Assembly (NCBI GenBank): GCA_965146665.1
Contig: CBCTHE010000004.1
Span: forward strand, 186,001-250,000
Direction: 5' to 3'
Length of the DNA stretch: 64,000 nucleotides
From: Ructibacterium sp965146665
Lineage (GTDB): Bacteria; Bacillota; Clostridia; Monoglobales; Monoglobaceae
In this document: positions 34,672-44,472 of the stretch, piece by piece
Layout: each line of letters starts with the position of its first letter
Numbering within the stretch: the stretch's first letter is position 1
The notes under the pieces: model-generated
The model's input: the letters and a program-made list of their open reading frames with translations, nothing else
Databases searched by the model: none
What the model was told of the DNA's origin: nothing
Translations under genes and position numbers: made by a program

Positions 34672-37600
34672 CTATTTGAAATATTTGGCAATATCCTGTG
34701 TCTCTGGATTATCTTGCAAAAGTTCCTTGATATATCCGCACAAAACTCTGGCGCCCTTCTCACTGAAATGCGTCGCATCTATTTTGCCGTTTGCATCGTG
34801 ATAATAAATTCCGTTCGGATCTGCCGAGCCGGTTACGCCCTCTTCACCCAATTCACGGATTGATTTCTGATGCAGATCAATAAGCGGAACATCCAGTTCC
34901 TCTGCCACGGCCTTCATTGCCGTGGCAAAGCCATACAGCGTACGCTCTTGCGCCGATCCCAGATCCGTCTTTCCTACATCCTGCATCACGGTCACCGGTG
35001 TGACAAAAATCATATGAAGTCCGCGCTGTCTTGCCATTGCCACATATTTTCTAAGGTTATCCTTGTACTCCTCAAGAGTGGTTCCTTTATACTTGTTATC
35101 CCGATCGTTATGACCCAGCTGGAACAGCAGATAATCCCCCTCGCGCATATAAGGCTCCATTGCATTCTGGCGTCCGTATTCCAAATAGGTTTTGGTGCTG
35201 GTTCCGTCCTTTGCATAATTGTATACCTTCATATCGGCAGTCAGATAGTCCTGCAGCACCTCGCCCCATCCAAAGCGTTCGTGGTCGTAAACATAATATA
35301 CGGTGGAATCCCCGATGAGAAACAGGCGCTTATCCTCCCCTTTCTCCTCCGGCGTCCCCAGGTATCCGCCGGCCGCAGTGACCGGCTGAATATTGTCGGC
35401 ATCACGCCAGATGTAGAGGCAAAGCCGCTCCCGGGCATCCCGCACCTTCACAGGCACGTCAAGGCTCTGCCAGCCGGGGGACACAGGAATTTCTGTCAAA
35501 TGCTCAGCTTGGGTCACCTCCTGGCCGGCCGCCTGATTCCCGCGGGCGATAAAGGCATGAATCGGAATCCCATCCTCCGTATTCAGCACTTCAAGCCGCA
35601 GATTGACCGTTTCACCCGGAACCAGAACCGGCTTTGGCTCTCCGGCTTCATCCACCACCGCCACAGGCTTATACACAAACCCGTGCGCACCAGTCGTCAC
35701 CTTTACATTACGGAGCGCACAGTCGGCGCCAACTGTCATCCCGGCCAACTCTGCCGCATTGATGTTGGAAAGAGGCACTTCGCTCACCATTCGTCCGTCA
35801 ATGGCTGCCTGAATTGTCTTCTGTTCAAAATCCACCAGCAACCGCAAATTTCTCCAGTTCCCGTCATATTCCAGCCGCGGCATCCACGCCCGGTTGACAC
35901 CCCAGGTTTTTCCGTTGTTCCAGCTATCAACCGCCGAAATCTGATAATCCATATACAGCGCACCATCCTTCCCATGGGTAAGGTTACGCATTTCCCACAT
36001 GGACGCAATCATTTTAGGAGTGGCCGCATCATAGTCAGAATCTGCAAAAAGCTGCAGCACAAAATTCTCCTTCGCTTCCGGGTCAAGCCTCACATCCGCT
36101 TCAAAGGTAAAGTTCTGCGGCAATGACTCCAACATAGGATTTGTGTCAAAATATATTGTCTCCCCTTGATTATAAACTCGTTCCGCCGCCGCCTCATAAA
36201 AGACGTCGATTCCGGCCGTGCGGCAAAAATACAGACTTTCCCACGCGGCGCCGGCATCCAGCGTATAGCGCACTGCAGTCCCAAAAACCGCATAATCCTC
36301 CGTATCAATCCAAAGGACATCTCCATCCTTCAGCTGCCGGTGCGGCAGCTGTATGGTAAGCATACCGTTCTTGTAGTACTCCGCCATGGTAGAATAGATC
36401 TTTACATATACATTGGATCGCTCTCCCTGGGAATTCTCAAAGCCAGCCATAATATAGTTTTCGTTATCCAGCACCGAACTGTCGGTGATCCGCAGCATTC
36501 CTTTGGCACTGATCACCTCTCCTTCCGCTGTGTCTGGAGACACCACGTTCCCCTTTGCTTCCGATTCCTCCGGAACGCCCCGCTTCCGGTCGGTGCGAAA
36601 AGCATCCGCAACGAGCTTTTTCGAAACAAGAGCGGGAGCATCCGCAGCTCTTGCCCGTATATAAACGTGATATGCGGTGTTTCGTTCCAGAGCCTGCAGG
36701 GAAAAATTTGTCTCAGCGGTCGTCCCCTGCAGGACGTTGTTGACATAAACATCATAAACCGCCTCGTGCGCGGGCAAAGGCGTTACCGCATCCCAGGACA
36801 GTTCCGCGCCCTGCTTTGTAATACCGCTTACCGCCGCCTTGGCATTTTCAGGCCATTGATAGGTATAGCTTTGATTTTTTATAAAAAACCTTATCTCATC
36901 TATCCCAAAAGCCCAGTACGCCCCGTCCTTCTGTGCGCCGAAATACATCCGTATTTTTTTGGTTCCCTCCGGGATTTCCGGAGAGATATAGGAAGCGCTG
37001 TACCACCCCTTGTTAGCCCCTGGGATCGCCGTTCGATTCACCTTATTCACGTTATACAGAGGCAAAAAGACCCCGCTTTCATCTGCGGTCTCAAACTTCA
37101 TAATCTTGTCGCCGCCGCGATCGTTCTCACCGACTCGGAGTTCAAACTGGCTTACATTCTCAATGTCATATTCAATATATTGGCTCCCGTCCAGAAACTG
37201 GGTTCCGTTCCCAACCTTCTCAATCATAAACACGCTGTCCATTTTTGCATCATCAAGCGCTGCCTGTGCCACATGCTCAGATCTTGCAGAAAGGGTGCTC
37301 AGGCTTTCACACGGATCCACCCGCATACTGTCAACCCCTGCACGCAGTATCTGTAGAGGATACTCCACTATCAATGGCTCTGTTCCGCCGCTGTATGCCA
37401 CCTGTGCGGTAAGGGTAACAGATTGCTCCTGTTCCCCTCGTGAAATGATGCCCTCAGGCGAAATAATTTCCGCATTGCTCGCAGTCCACACAACAGGATA
37501 GGTTTTGCCTTCTGCCTGCACGGTTTCAGGCAAAGTCAAGTCGGCGGTCAGGGCGTTCTGATCCAGTTCTGGAAAAAGAATTTCCCAAGCCATGGCGCGC

Positions 37601-39081
37601 CGGATTTTATCCCGAAGTATCATTTCTTCACTCTGCTGCTCCCGGCTCGCTTCCACGCGCTTAAGGCTAAGGTATTCCAAACGGCTTACCTTGCCAAATG
37701 AAATTTTCAGGTAATTGGTACCGGCGGGAATGGTCTCTGCCGGACTGTAGATCCACAGTTTTTCCGCATATTTCCCGGGAATACCGGGATTCGCATTGAC
37801 TGCGGGAATTTCAAAAAATTCTGCACCGTCTGCAGAGCCATAAAACTTGCATTCCTCAAAAGTAAAGCTGGTCTTATTGTCCTTCCACGCCCGGAAGGTG
37901 ACCCTGAAGTCGGTCAAGCCCGGTATGCCGTAAACCACATGTGCGTCATCCGTAAGATTTTTACGCTGGAGCGAGGGAATGCTTGCGTCATGAACAAAAT
38001 TCCCGGTGTGGCTATCCATATCTGCAAGCATGGTTTTCTCAAACTTAAAAGTGTCAAGGAAGTCCTCTGCCGCGCCTCCCGGCCCCTTTATGTTGTTATC
38101 TAGCGTCAGAACCGGTGATGTAATATCCGCTGTTCCATCCCCAAGCTTTGCCGCATACACATCAAATTTATATTCCTCCCCTGGCTCCAGCTGCACCTGA
38201 TATGTGGTGGTACCCTTAGGAAGAACCGCCTTAAGCTGATTGTCCTGCATGAGATAATACAACACGTCAGCATCCGCTGTCTGTATTTCAGGCCAGGCCA
38301 AAACCGCTTTTTCTCCGGTCCATTCCGCCTGGGCAAGAGCCGCGCCATCACTCCATTGATACTGCTCTCCTCCGCCCGTGAATTTGACCTCCGCCAACTG
38401 CACGGCCTTCATGCTCTCAGAGGACATAACCTTGACCGGAACGGGAAGCGTAAGTTTCAGCTGCACAGCGTTTCCAGGAAGTTTCCCCCGGTATATACGT
38501 CTGACAAAACCCGTTCCGGCACTCAGATTTGAATTGTTGTCTGACTCCATGCTCTCAGCGCGGAACCAATCTGTCTTTATCCATGCTCCATTGGCGCTGG
38601 TTCTGTATTCAAGGGTCAGATCTGCAGGAATCCCCTCCGCAGTTTTGGCCACAAAGGCTGTAACAGAAAATTCTGTCGCTCCCTCGGTATCATAAACCAA
38701 CCAGGCCGCGGCATTAAATGCGGTGGCCGTAGGCCCGGTGACAGAGCGTGTGATCGTATTGTACGTTTTTCCTTCATACGCCACCTGGCCAGGAGCAAAG
38801 CATTCATCATGGGTAAATGTGTATTCCACATTCTGTCCACCAACGCTCAGCTTTACGGTTTTACCGCCGTTTGTCCAGGAATACTCAGACAAGGCAGGAT
38901 GGTTCAGGGGCTTACTGACGGTGACACCCTGATTGACAAAATCCTTCATCTGGTCAAACCGCTCCAGCGTCACCCAGGCATCTCCTAAAGCGTCAGCTGT
39001 CTGCACGAAAACACCGCTAAAGAGTGATATCATCATCACCATAGCCAGAAGGGCCGCAGTTCTTTTTACCGTTTTTCTCAC
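34672..39081 (-). CDS. Giant secreted multidomain SGNH/GDSL hydrolase (RGAE-like)
   Basis: 1469 residues. A signal peptide (about 1-32, cut after a TADA-like site) is followed by beta-rich modules without recognised catalytic motifs, a bacterial Ig-like (aBig-type) module (about 500-590), a fibronectin-III-like module (about 760-860), a concanavalin/LamG-like part (about 1010-1130) and a C-terminal SGNH hydrolase (about 1250-1469) with FLIGDSTVYY (Ser about 1259), LGHND (Asn about 1325) and DATHFSEKG (Asp 1435, His 1438). This order resembles rhamnogalacturonan acetylesterases. No LPXTG, S-layer or dockerin signal is visible. GTG start with GGAGAGG. It stands alone. Deacetylation of a plant or mucin glycan is an inference. 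Confidence 0.87.
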   Translation of the reverse strand: MRKTVKRTAALLAMVMMISLFSGVFVQTADALGDAWVTLERFDQMKDFVNQGVTVSKPLNHPALSEYSWTNGGKTVKLSVGGQNVEYTFTHDECFAPGQVAYEGKTYNTITRSVTGPTATAFNAAAWLVYDTEGATEFSVTAFVAKTAEGIPADLTLEYRTSANGAWIKTDWFRAESMESDNNSNLSAGTGFVRRIYRGKLPGNAVQLKLTLPVPVKVMSSESMKAVQLAEVKFTGGGEQYQWSDGAALAQAEWTGEKAVLAWPEIQTADADVLYYLMQDNQLKAVLPKGTTTYQVQLEPGEEYKFDVYAAKLGDGTADITSPVLTLDNNIKGPGGAAEDFLDTFKFEKTMLADMDSHTGNFVHDASIPSLQRKNLTDDAHVVYGIPGLTDFRVTFRAWKDNKTSFTFEECKFYGSADGAEFFEIPAVNANPGIPGKYAEKLWIYSPAETIPAGTNYLKISFGKVSRLEYLSLKRVEASREQQSEEMILRDKIRRAMAWEILFPELDQNALTADLTLPETVQAEGKTYPVVWTASNAEIISPEGIISRGEQEQSVTLTAQVAYSGGTEPLIVEYPLQILRAGVDSMRVDPCESLSTLSARSEHVAQAALDDAKMDSVFMIEKVGNGTQFLDGSQYIEYDIENVSQFELRVGENDRGGDKIMKFETADESGVFLPLYNVNKVNRTAIPGANKGWYSASYISPEIPEGTKKIRMYFGAQKDGAYWAFGIDEIRFFIKNQSYTYQWPENAKAAVSGITKQGAELSWDAVTPLPAHEAVYDVYVNNVLQGTTAETNFSLQALERNTAYHVYIRARAADAPALVSKKLVADAFRTDRKRGVPEESEAKGNVVSPDTAEGEVISAKGMLRITDSSVLDNENYIMAGFENSQGERSNVYVKIYSTMAEYYKNGMLTIQLPHRQLKDGDVLWIDTEDYAVFGTAVRYTLDAGAAWESLYFCRTAGIDVFYEAAAERVYNQGETIYFDTNPMLESLPQNFTFEADVRLDPEAKENFVLQLFADSDYDAATPKMIASMWEMRNLTHGKDGALYMDYQISAVDSWNNGKTWGVNRAWMPRLEYDGNWRNLRLLVDFEQKTIQAAIDGRMVSEVPLSNINAAELAGMTVGADCALRNVKVTTGAHGFVYKPVAVVDEAGEPKPVLVPGETVNLRLEVLNTEDGIPIHAFIARGNQAAGQEVTQAEHLTEIPVSPGWQSLDVPVKVRDARERLCLYIWRDADNIQPVTAAGGYLGTPEEKGEDKRLFLIGDSTVYYVYDHERFGWGEVLQDYLTADMKVYNYAKDGTSTKTYLEYGRQNAMEPYMREGDYLLFQLGHNDRDNKYKGTTLEEYKDNLRKYVAMARQRGLHMIFVTPVTVMQDVGKTDLGSAQERTLYGFATAMKAVAEELDVPLIDLHQKSIRELGEEGVTGSADPNGIYYHDANGKIDATHFSEKGARVLCGYIKELLQDNPETQDIAKYFK

Positions 39082-39270
39082 GTTATTCCTCTCCTTATGT
39101 TAAAATTATTTCTCTGCTACTTATAGCAGCAAGCAACAATGATTACAGCAACATTGTATGGTAACATTGCTTAAAACGCAATAAACCTTTGTTCTGTTTA
39201 TTGTGAATTGATAACAAGGTTAAGAAAAGCACATGAGGATAACTACGGTATATTGATGTAAAATTTACCA

Positions 39271-39301
39271 AAAAACAGCCCCTCATCAAGGCGCTGTTTT
39301 T
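39271..39301 (-). terminator. Terminator of the MATE gene
   Basis: AAAAACAGC (39271-39279) and GCTGTTTTT (39293-39301), loop 13 bases; T run on the minus strand. Confidence 0.75.
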
Positions 39302-39340
39302 TATTCCCGTTCTTTCTCATTATATCTGCGCTGGCTATAC

Positions 39341-40741
39341 CTAAGCACAGCGGACTTTGGATTCGTCCGCAGTTTCTGTTTGCCGCTCGGTCTTTCTTTT
39401 GAAATCCCGGAGGACTCTGGCCGCCATGGGGACGGCGAGGACAAGGGAACCAATGTCCGCCGCCGACTGGCAGAGCTCCAGTCCGCGAAGCCCCATCAGT
39501 TCTGAGAGAATCCATATCGCCGGGATGAAGAACAGCCCCTGCCGGGACAGCGACAGGATCGTTGCCCGCACAGCCTTGCCCATGGTCTGCAGCATCATAT
39601 TACTCATGGTGGTCCATGAAAAGGTGGGGAAAGTGATACACTGAAGCCGCAGAACCACCGTCCCCACTGCAATCACATCGGGGTCATCCCGGAACATGCC
39701 AATGATCTGCGGCGCGAAAACGAAGCCCAGCGCCGCAATCAGTATCAGAAATCCCGTTGAGCTTTTCACGCAAAACCAGAAAGCGGACCGCACCCGGCCA
39801 TACAGCTTCGCGCCATAGTTAAAACCGCAGACCGGCTGAAAACCCTGTCCAAAGCCAATCAGCGCCGAACCGGCAAAGTTTGTCACCCGCATCACAATGG
39901 ACATAGCCGCGATGGCCGCGTCTCCATAAATCCCCGCCGCGCGGTTCAGAAAGATTGTGGCCACGCTGGCGATCCCCTGCCGCGCCAGCGACGGAACGCC
40001 TCCCCGGATGATCTCCTTATACCGGGCCAGACTCGGCTTGAAATTTCTGAAATACACCGGTATGTTTCCGCCTCTCCTGCACATGACAAACAGAATTATA
40101 AAGCTGACGGCCTGACTGACCATGGTGGCCGCGGCCGCCCCTTTAATTCCCATGTGAAACCCGAAAATAAACAAAGGGTCCAGCGCAATGTTCAGGATTC
40201 CCCCACTGCACATGCCGATCATTCCGGAGGCAGGGCTGCCCTGGAACCGAAGCTGATTGTTGAGAACCAGCGATCCCATCATAAACGGCGCGCCCAGCAG
40301 GATATACCAGGCATAGTCCACAGCATAGGGCTCTATGGTTTCGGTCGCGCCCAGCTCGCGTACCAGAGGTCTTAAAAAGGCAAGGCCCAATACCGTGATG
40401 ATGCACCCAGCCAGCACTGCCGAGAAAAAACCGGTTGCCGCCATGATGCTGGCATCCTCAGTCTGATGCTTGCCGAGCTGTCTTGATATGTAGTTGCCGG
40501 AACCATGGCCGAAGGTAAAACCCAGCGCCTGGATCACCGCCATGAGAGAGAATACCACACCGACAGCCGCGGTAGCGCTGGTGCCGATTCTGCTGACAAA
40601 ATAGGTGTCCGCCATGTTATAAAAGGAGGTGATCAGCATACTCAGGATACAGGGCGCCGCTAGGCCGCATATCAGCCTCGGAACCGGTGTCTGGGTCATC
40701 TTTATAAATTTCTCCTGCTGTTGTGTTTCCTGTTCTTCCAT
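39341..40741 (-). CDS. MATE-family efflux transporter
   Basis: Multidrug or metabolite antiporter of 466 residues with about 12 membrane segments. Typical features are PVPRLICGLAAPCILSMLITSFYNMADTYFVSRIGTSA at the start and the repeat in the second half (GVPSLARQGIASVATIFLNRAAG, FGQGFQPVCGFNYGAK). AAAGGAG lies before the ATG. Monocistronic between two terminators. The substrate is unknown. Confidence 0.93.
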   Translation of the reverse strand: MEEQETQQQEKFIKMTQTPVPRLICGLAAPCILSMLITSFYNMADTYFVSRIGTSATAAVGVVFSLMAVIQALGFTFGHGSGNYISRQLGKHQTEDASIMAATGFFSAVLAGCIITVLGLAFLRPLVRELGATETIEPYAVDYAWYILLGAPFMMGSLVLNNQLRFQGSPASGMIGMCSGGILNIALDPLFIFGFHMGIKGAAAATMVSQAVSFIILFVMCRRGGNIPVYFRNFKPSLARYKEIIRGGVPSLARQGIASVATIFLNRAAGIYGDAAIAAMSIVMRVTNFAGSALIGFGQGFQPVCGFNYGAKLYGRVRSAFWFCVKSSTGFLILIAALGFVFAPQIIGMFRDDPDVIAVGTVVLRLQCITFPTFSWTTMSNMMLQTMGKAVRATILSLSRQGLFFIPAIWILSELMGLRGLELCQSAADIGSLVLAVPMAARVLRDFKRKTERQTETADESKVRCA

Positions 40742-40782
40742 AAGCTTCTCCTTTCAAAAGAATGCTGAATAAAAAAAGTATG

Positions 40783-40816
40783 AAAACCGCTGACCTGTAT
40801 ACAGGTCAGCGGTTTT
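40783..40816 (-). terminator. Terminator after thrS
   Basis: Perfect uninterrupted 34-base palindrome: AAAACCGCTGACCTGTA (40783-40799) and its reverse complement (40800-40816), with a T-rich end on both sides. Confidence 0.88.
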
Positions 40817-40845
40817 ATCTATGCGGAATATCACGGCGTCCGCCT

Positions 40846-42786
40846 TTATTTAACCCTCGTTTCGATCTCGGCGAGAATATCTTTTATAAAGCTTTCCAGG
40901 CTCATGGCGCCCTTGTCGCCGTCTTTTCTGGACCGGACCGCAACAGCCTGATCCGCCTGCTCCTTTTCACCGACCACCAGCATATAGGGCACCTTTTCCA
41001 GCTGGGCCTCCCTGATCTTGTAGCCGATTTTCTCGTTCCGGCTGTCCAGTTCCACACGGATCCCCTGCTCCATCAGCGTCTTTTCCACCTGTTTCGCATA
41101 GTCCAGATAGTGTTCAGAAATCGGCAGAATCTTCACCTGGGTCGGTGCCAGCCAGGTGGGCAGCGCACCCGCGTATTTCTCAATCAAAAGCGCCAGGGTC
41201 CGTTCATAGCATCCGATGGAGGTCCGGTGGATGACATAGGGATATTTCTTCTGGCCGTCCGTGTCAATATATTCCATGCCAAACCGCTCCGCAAGCTGGA
41301 AGTCGATCTGCACAGTGATCAGGGTGTCCTCTTTGCCGAATACGTTTTTGATCTGTATATCCAGCTTCGGGCCATAAAATGCCGCCTCGCCGGAGGCCTC
41401 GGTATAGCTGAGGCCCATGTTGTCCAGAATGCCGCGCATCCGATCCTGTACCTGCTCCCATTCCTCGGCAGAGCCAATATATTTTTCCTTGTTGTTCTCA
41501 TCCCATTTGGAGAACCGATAGGTTACGTCCTCCTCCAGGCCAACCGTCCTGAGCATGTAATTTGCCAGATCCACACAACCCCTAAACTCCTCTTCCAGCT
41601 GGTCCGGCCGGCAGGCCAGATGCCCCTCTGAAATGGTAAACTGCCGCACGCGGATCAGGCCGTGCATCTCGCCGGAATCCTCGTTCCGGAACAGGGTAGA
41701 GGTCTCGTTGTAGCGCAGGGGAAGATCCCGGTAGCTCCGCATCTCCGCCAGATATGCCTGAAACTGAAACGGACAGGTCATGGGGCGGAGCGCAAAGACC
41801 TCCTTGCTTTCCTCCTCCGGGTCGCCCAGAATAAACATACCATCCCGATAGTGGTCCCAGTGTCCCGAAATCTTATACAAATCGCTCTTTGCCATAAACG
41901 GGGTCTTGGTCAGCAGATAGCCCCGCTTTTGCTCCTCATCCTCCACAAACCGCTGGAGAATCTGCAGGACTCTGGCCCCTTTGGGAAGCATAATTGGCAG
42001 GCCCTGGCCGATATAGTCCACAGTTTTGAAATAACCCAGTTCACGGCCCAGCTTGTTGTGATCCCGCTTTTTGGCCTCCTCCAGCTGCTCCAGATAGGCA
42101 TCCAGCTCAGACTTTTTGGGGAAAGCCGTGCCATAGATCCGGGTCAGCATCTTGTTTTTCTCATCCCCGCGCCAATAGGCCCCCGCGGTATACTGGAGCT
42201 TTACCGCTTTCAGCTTTCCGGTGGACATCAGATGCGGGCCGGCGCAGAGGTCCGTAAAGTCCCCCTGCCGGTAAAAAGAGATGACCTCCCCTTCCGGAAG
42301 ATCCTGAATCAGCGCAGCCTTATAGTCCTCGCCAGCCTGCCGCATGGCTTCAAGGGCCTGTTCCCGGGGCAGTTCAAACCGCTCAATGGGAATATCCTCT
42401 TTGATGATCTTCCTCATTTCCGCCTCGATCTTCTCAAGGTCCGCGGCGTTGACAGGTGTTTCAAAATCAAAATCATAGTAGAATCCATTTTCAATGGCCG
42501 GGCCAATTGCCAGCTTGGTATTGGGATAGAGCCGTTTGACCGCCTGTGCCATCACATGCGACGCGGTATGCCGGTACGCGTGCCTCCCGCCCTCTGTGTC
42601 CCAGGTCAGGAAGTTCACACTGCAGTCCTTGCCGAGTGCGGTGCGCAGGTCACAGATCTGTCCGTCCACCTCCGCGGCAAGACAAACTCTTGCCAGTCCC
42701 TCACTGATGCTCTTTGCCATTTCAAGCAGGGTGGTACCCGCTTCAAACTCCTTATGGTCTCCGCTTTTGAGCGTTACTTTAATCAT
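40846..42786 (-). CDS. thrS: Threonyl-tRNA synthetase
   Basis: Class II synthetase of 646 residues. Order: N-terminal TGS domain, editing domain with HTASHVMAQAVKRLYP, class II core with the zinc region (RPMTCPFQFQAY, the Cys ligand) and motif 3 IGCYERTLALLIEKYAGALPTWL, then the anticodon domain ending KDILAEIETRVK. There is no T-box leader: only 64 bases separate it from the upstream PAP2-type gene, so it appears to be expressed from the nusB-xse-ispA operon or a short local promoter. Confidence 0.97.
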   Translation of the reverse strand: MIKVTLKSGDHKEFEAGTTLLEMAKSISEGLARVCLAAEVDGQICDLRTALGKDCSVNFLTWDTEGGRHAYRHTASHVMAQAVKRLYPNTKLAIGPAIENGFYYDFDFETPVNAADLEKIEAEMRKIIKEDIPIERFELPREQALEAMRQAGEDYKAALIQDLPEGEVISFYRQGDFTDLCAGPHLMSTGKLKAVKLQYTAGAYWRGDEKNKMLTRIYGTAFPKKSELDAYLEQLEEAKKRDHNKLGRELGYFKTVDYIGQGLPIMLPKGARVLQILQRFVEDEEQKRGYLLTKTPFMAKSDLYKISGHWDHYRDGMFILGDPEEESKEVFALRPMTCPFQFQAYLAEMRSYRDLPLRYNETSTLFRNEDSGEMHGLIRVRQFTISEGHLACRPDQLEEEFRGCVDLANYMLRTVGLEEDVTYRFSKWDENNKEKYIGSAEEWEQVQDRMRGILDNMGLSYTEASGEAAFYGPKLDIQIKNVFGKEDTLITVQIDFQLAERFGMEYIDTDGQKKYPYVIHRTSIGCYERTLALLIEKYAGALPTWLAPTQVKILPISEHYLDYAKQVEKTLMEQGIRVELDSRNEKIGYKIREAQLEKVPYMLVVGEKEQADQAVAVRSRKDGDKGAMSLESFIKDILAEIETRVK

Positions 42787-42850
42787 CTAAAACACCTTTC
42801 CTTTCCGCAGATATTTTCATATCTGAAAGTTTTCTCTCTTCTGCATATGC

Positions 42851-43312
42851 CTACAGGCCGATCAGAACAGCGGCCAGCACAGCGATTCCGGTCCCCAGCA
42901 CAGCGCCGGCCAGCACCTCCAGCGGGGTATGCCCCAGCAGTTCCTTAAGCCGGATCTGTTTTTCCAGCGGGTCGCTCTCCTCCCAGGCATCGATGATCAT
43001 ATTGATCATCTTGGCCTGCTGTCCTGCGGCGCGCCGGATACCGGACGCATCATACATGACCACAAGGGCAAACGCGCAGCACACCACAAACAGCGGGCTG
43101 TCAAAGCCAACCTTGATCCCCACACAGGTGGCGAGGCTCATGACAATGGTCGAATGGGAGGACGGCATGCCGCCGGGTCCCATGAAACGGGTCATATCCA
43201 GCTTTTTGTCCTTGACCCAGACCAGAAATCCCTTTAAGATACAGGAGAAGATCCAGGCAAACAATACGACAAAAAAGATCCTGTTGTTCAAAAATTGGTC
43301 CAAATAATTCAT
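42851..43312 (-). CDS. YuiD-like divergent PAP2 family protein (DUF212)
   Basis: Small membrane protein of 153 residues with the phosphatase-like motif GGMPSSHSTIVMSLA and VMYDASGIRRAAGQQAKMIN. These match the DUF212/'divergent PAP2' family (Bacillus YuiD). It lies 9 bases after the polyprenyl synthase, so a role in dephosphorylating an isoprenoid phosphate is attractive but only inferred. Confidence 0.9.
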   Translation of the reverse strand: MNYLDQFLNNRIFFVVLFAWIFSCILKGFLVWVKDKKLDMTRFMGPGGMPSSHSTIVMSLATCVGIKVGFDSPLFVVCCAFALVVMYDASGIRRAAGQQAKMINMIIDAWEESDPLEKQIRLKELLGHTPLEVLAGAVLGTGIAVLAAVLIGL

Positions 43313-43321
43313 ATCTAACCC

Positions 43322-44221
43322 TCAATAATTACGGTTTAGTAAATAGTCGGCAAGAGCAAGCAAAAAGTCCGCCCGTACAAAGCCGTCCAGCGCGCCCTGC
43401 GCCTCAGCCGTGAGCCGTTCCAGCTCCCTTTCGGCCTGCTCCAGGCCCATAAGGGACACAAATGTGTTCTTGTGGCTCTCCGCATCACTGCCAACGGGTT
43501 TGCCCAATATTTCCTCCTGCCCGACGACATCCAGTATATCATCTTTTATCTGAAATGCCAACCCTAATTTTGCAGAAAATTGTGCGATTTTCTGATACTT
43601 TTTATCCTTATCGTCCAAAACGCCCGCGCAGAGACATCCGCACGCCGCAGAGACCCGGATCAGTTCACCGGTCTTTCCGGCATGAAGCTCCCGGAGCTCC
43701 TCAAGCGTTACATCCGTCCGGTTCTCGCATTCCAGGTCAATCACCTGTCCGCCGATCATGCCGAAAGCGCCGGCGGCGCGGGAGACCGCGCGGATAACAG
43801 CAAGGACGGCGGACGGCGTCATATTCTCATACCGGTGCGTGTCCGAAAGGAGTTCAAAAGCCCGGTTCAAGAGCCCATCCCCGGCCAAAAGGGCGATATT
43901 CTCCGGGAACACCCTGTGACAGGTGGGGCGTCCCCGCCGGAGATCGTCATTGTCCATGCACGGCAAATCATCGTGAATCAGGGAATAGTTGTGGATGCAC
44001 TCCACGGCGCATCCCACCGCCGCGGCGTCCTTCAAACTTCCGCCCAGCAGGTCACAGACCGCCATGGTCAGCACCGGCCGGATCCGCTTGCCTCCGCCCA
44101 GGATACCATACCGCATGGCTTCGAACACATGCCGCTGCGGCAGGTCCGGGACCTGGAACTCCTCTTCAATCACCTGATTGATCTGATCCAGATAAGACTG
44201 GTATTGCTCAGAAAATTCCAT
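43322..44221 (-). CDS. ispA: Polyprenyl (farnesyl) diphosphate synthase
   Basis: Builds C15 prenyl diphosphate, the primer for undecaprenyl and other isoprenoids. The 299-residue all-helical protein has the first Asp-rich motif DDLPCMDNDDLRRG and the second KDDILD(V), plus GGGKRIRPVL. ATG 44221 lies 1 base after the xseB stop. The xseA-xseB-ispA order is conserved in Bacillota; the usual dxs gene is not next in line here. Confidence 0.95.
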   Translation of the reverse strand: MEFSEQYQSYLDQINQVIEEEFQVPDLPQRHVFEAMRYGILGGGKRIRPVLTMAVCDLLGGSLKDAAAVGCAVECIHNYSLIHDDLPCMDNDDLRRGRPTCHRVFPENIALLAGDGLLNRAFELLSDTHRYENMTPSAVLAVIRAVSRAAGAFGMIGGQVIDLECENRTDVTLEELRELHAGKTGELIRVSAACGCLCAGVLDDKDKKYQKIAQFSAKLGLAFQIKDDILDVVGQEEILGKPVGSDAESHKNTFVSLMGLEQAERELERLTAEAQGALDGFVRADFLLALADYLLNRNY

Positions 44222-44222
44222 A

Positions 44223-44459
44223 TTATTCACCCAGCCCGCCAAAGGGCTGTTCCTCAAGCTCTCCGGTCTCCTGGTTTTTCATCAAAATGGAGATCTTCTG
44301 CTCCGCCTCGTCAAGGGCCGCCGTACACGCCTGGGTCAGATGGATGCCCTTTTCAAACAGGGCCAGCATGTCGTCCAGGCTGACCTCGTTTCCCTCGAGC
44401 GCCTTGACCACACCCTCCAGCTCTTTTAAGTTTGTTTCAAAATTCTGTTTCTTATCCAT
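44223..44459 (-). CDS. xseB: Exodeoxyribonuclease VII small subunit
   Basis: 78 residues with the family core FETNLKELEGVVKALEGNEVSLDDMLALFEKGI. Partner of XseA. ATG 44459 is chosen because it gives the usual MDKKQNFE-type start; upstream codons overlap xseA. Ends 1 base before ispA. Confidence 0.95.
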   Translation of the reverse strand: MDKKQNFETNLKELEGVVKALEGNEVSLDDMLALFEKGIHLTQACTAALDEAEQKISILMKNQETGELEEQPFGGLGE

Positions 44460-44472
44460 GGTATCTGCCTTT

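Noticed and set aside
42787..42850. T-box leader of thrS
   Set aside because: Only 64 bases, without the T-box sequence or a terminator/antiterminator pair.
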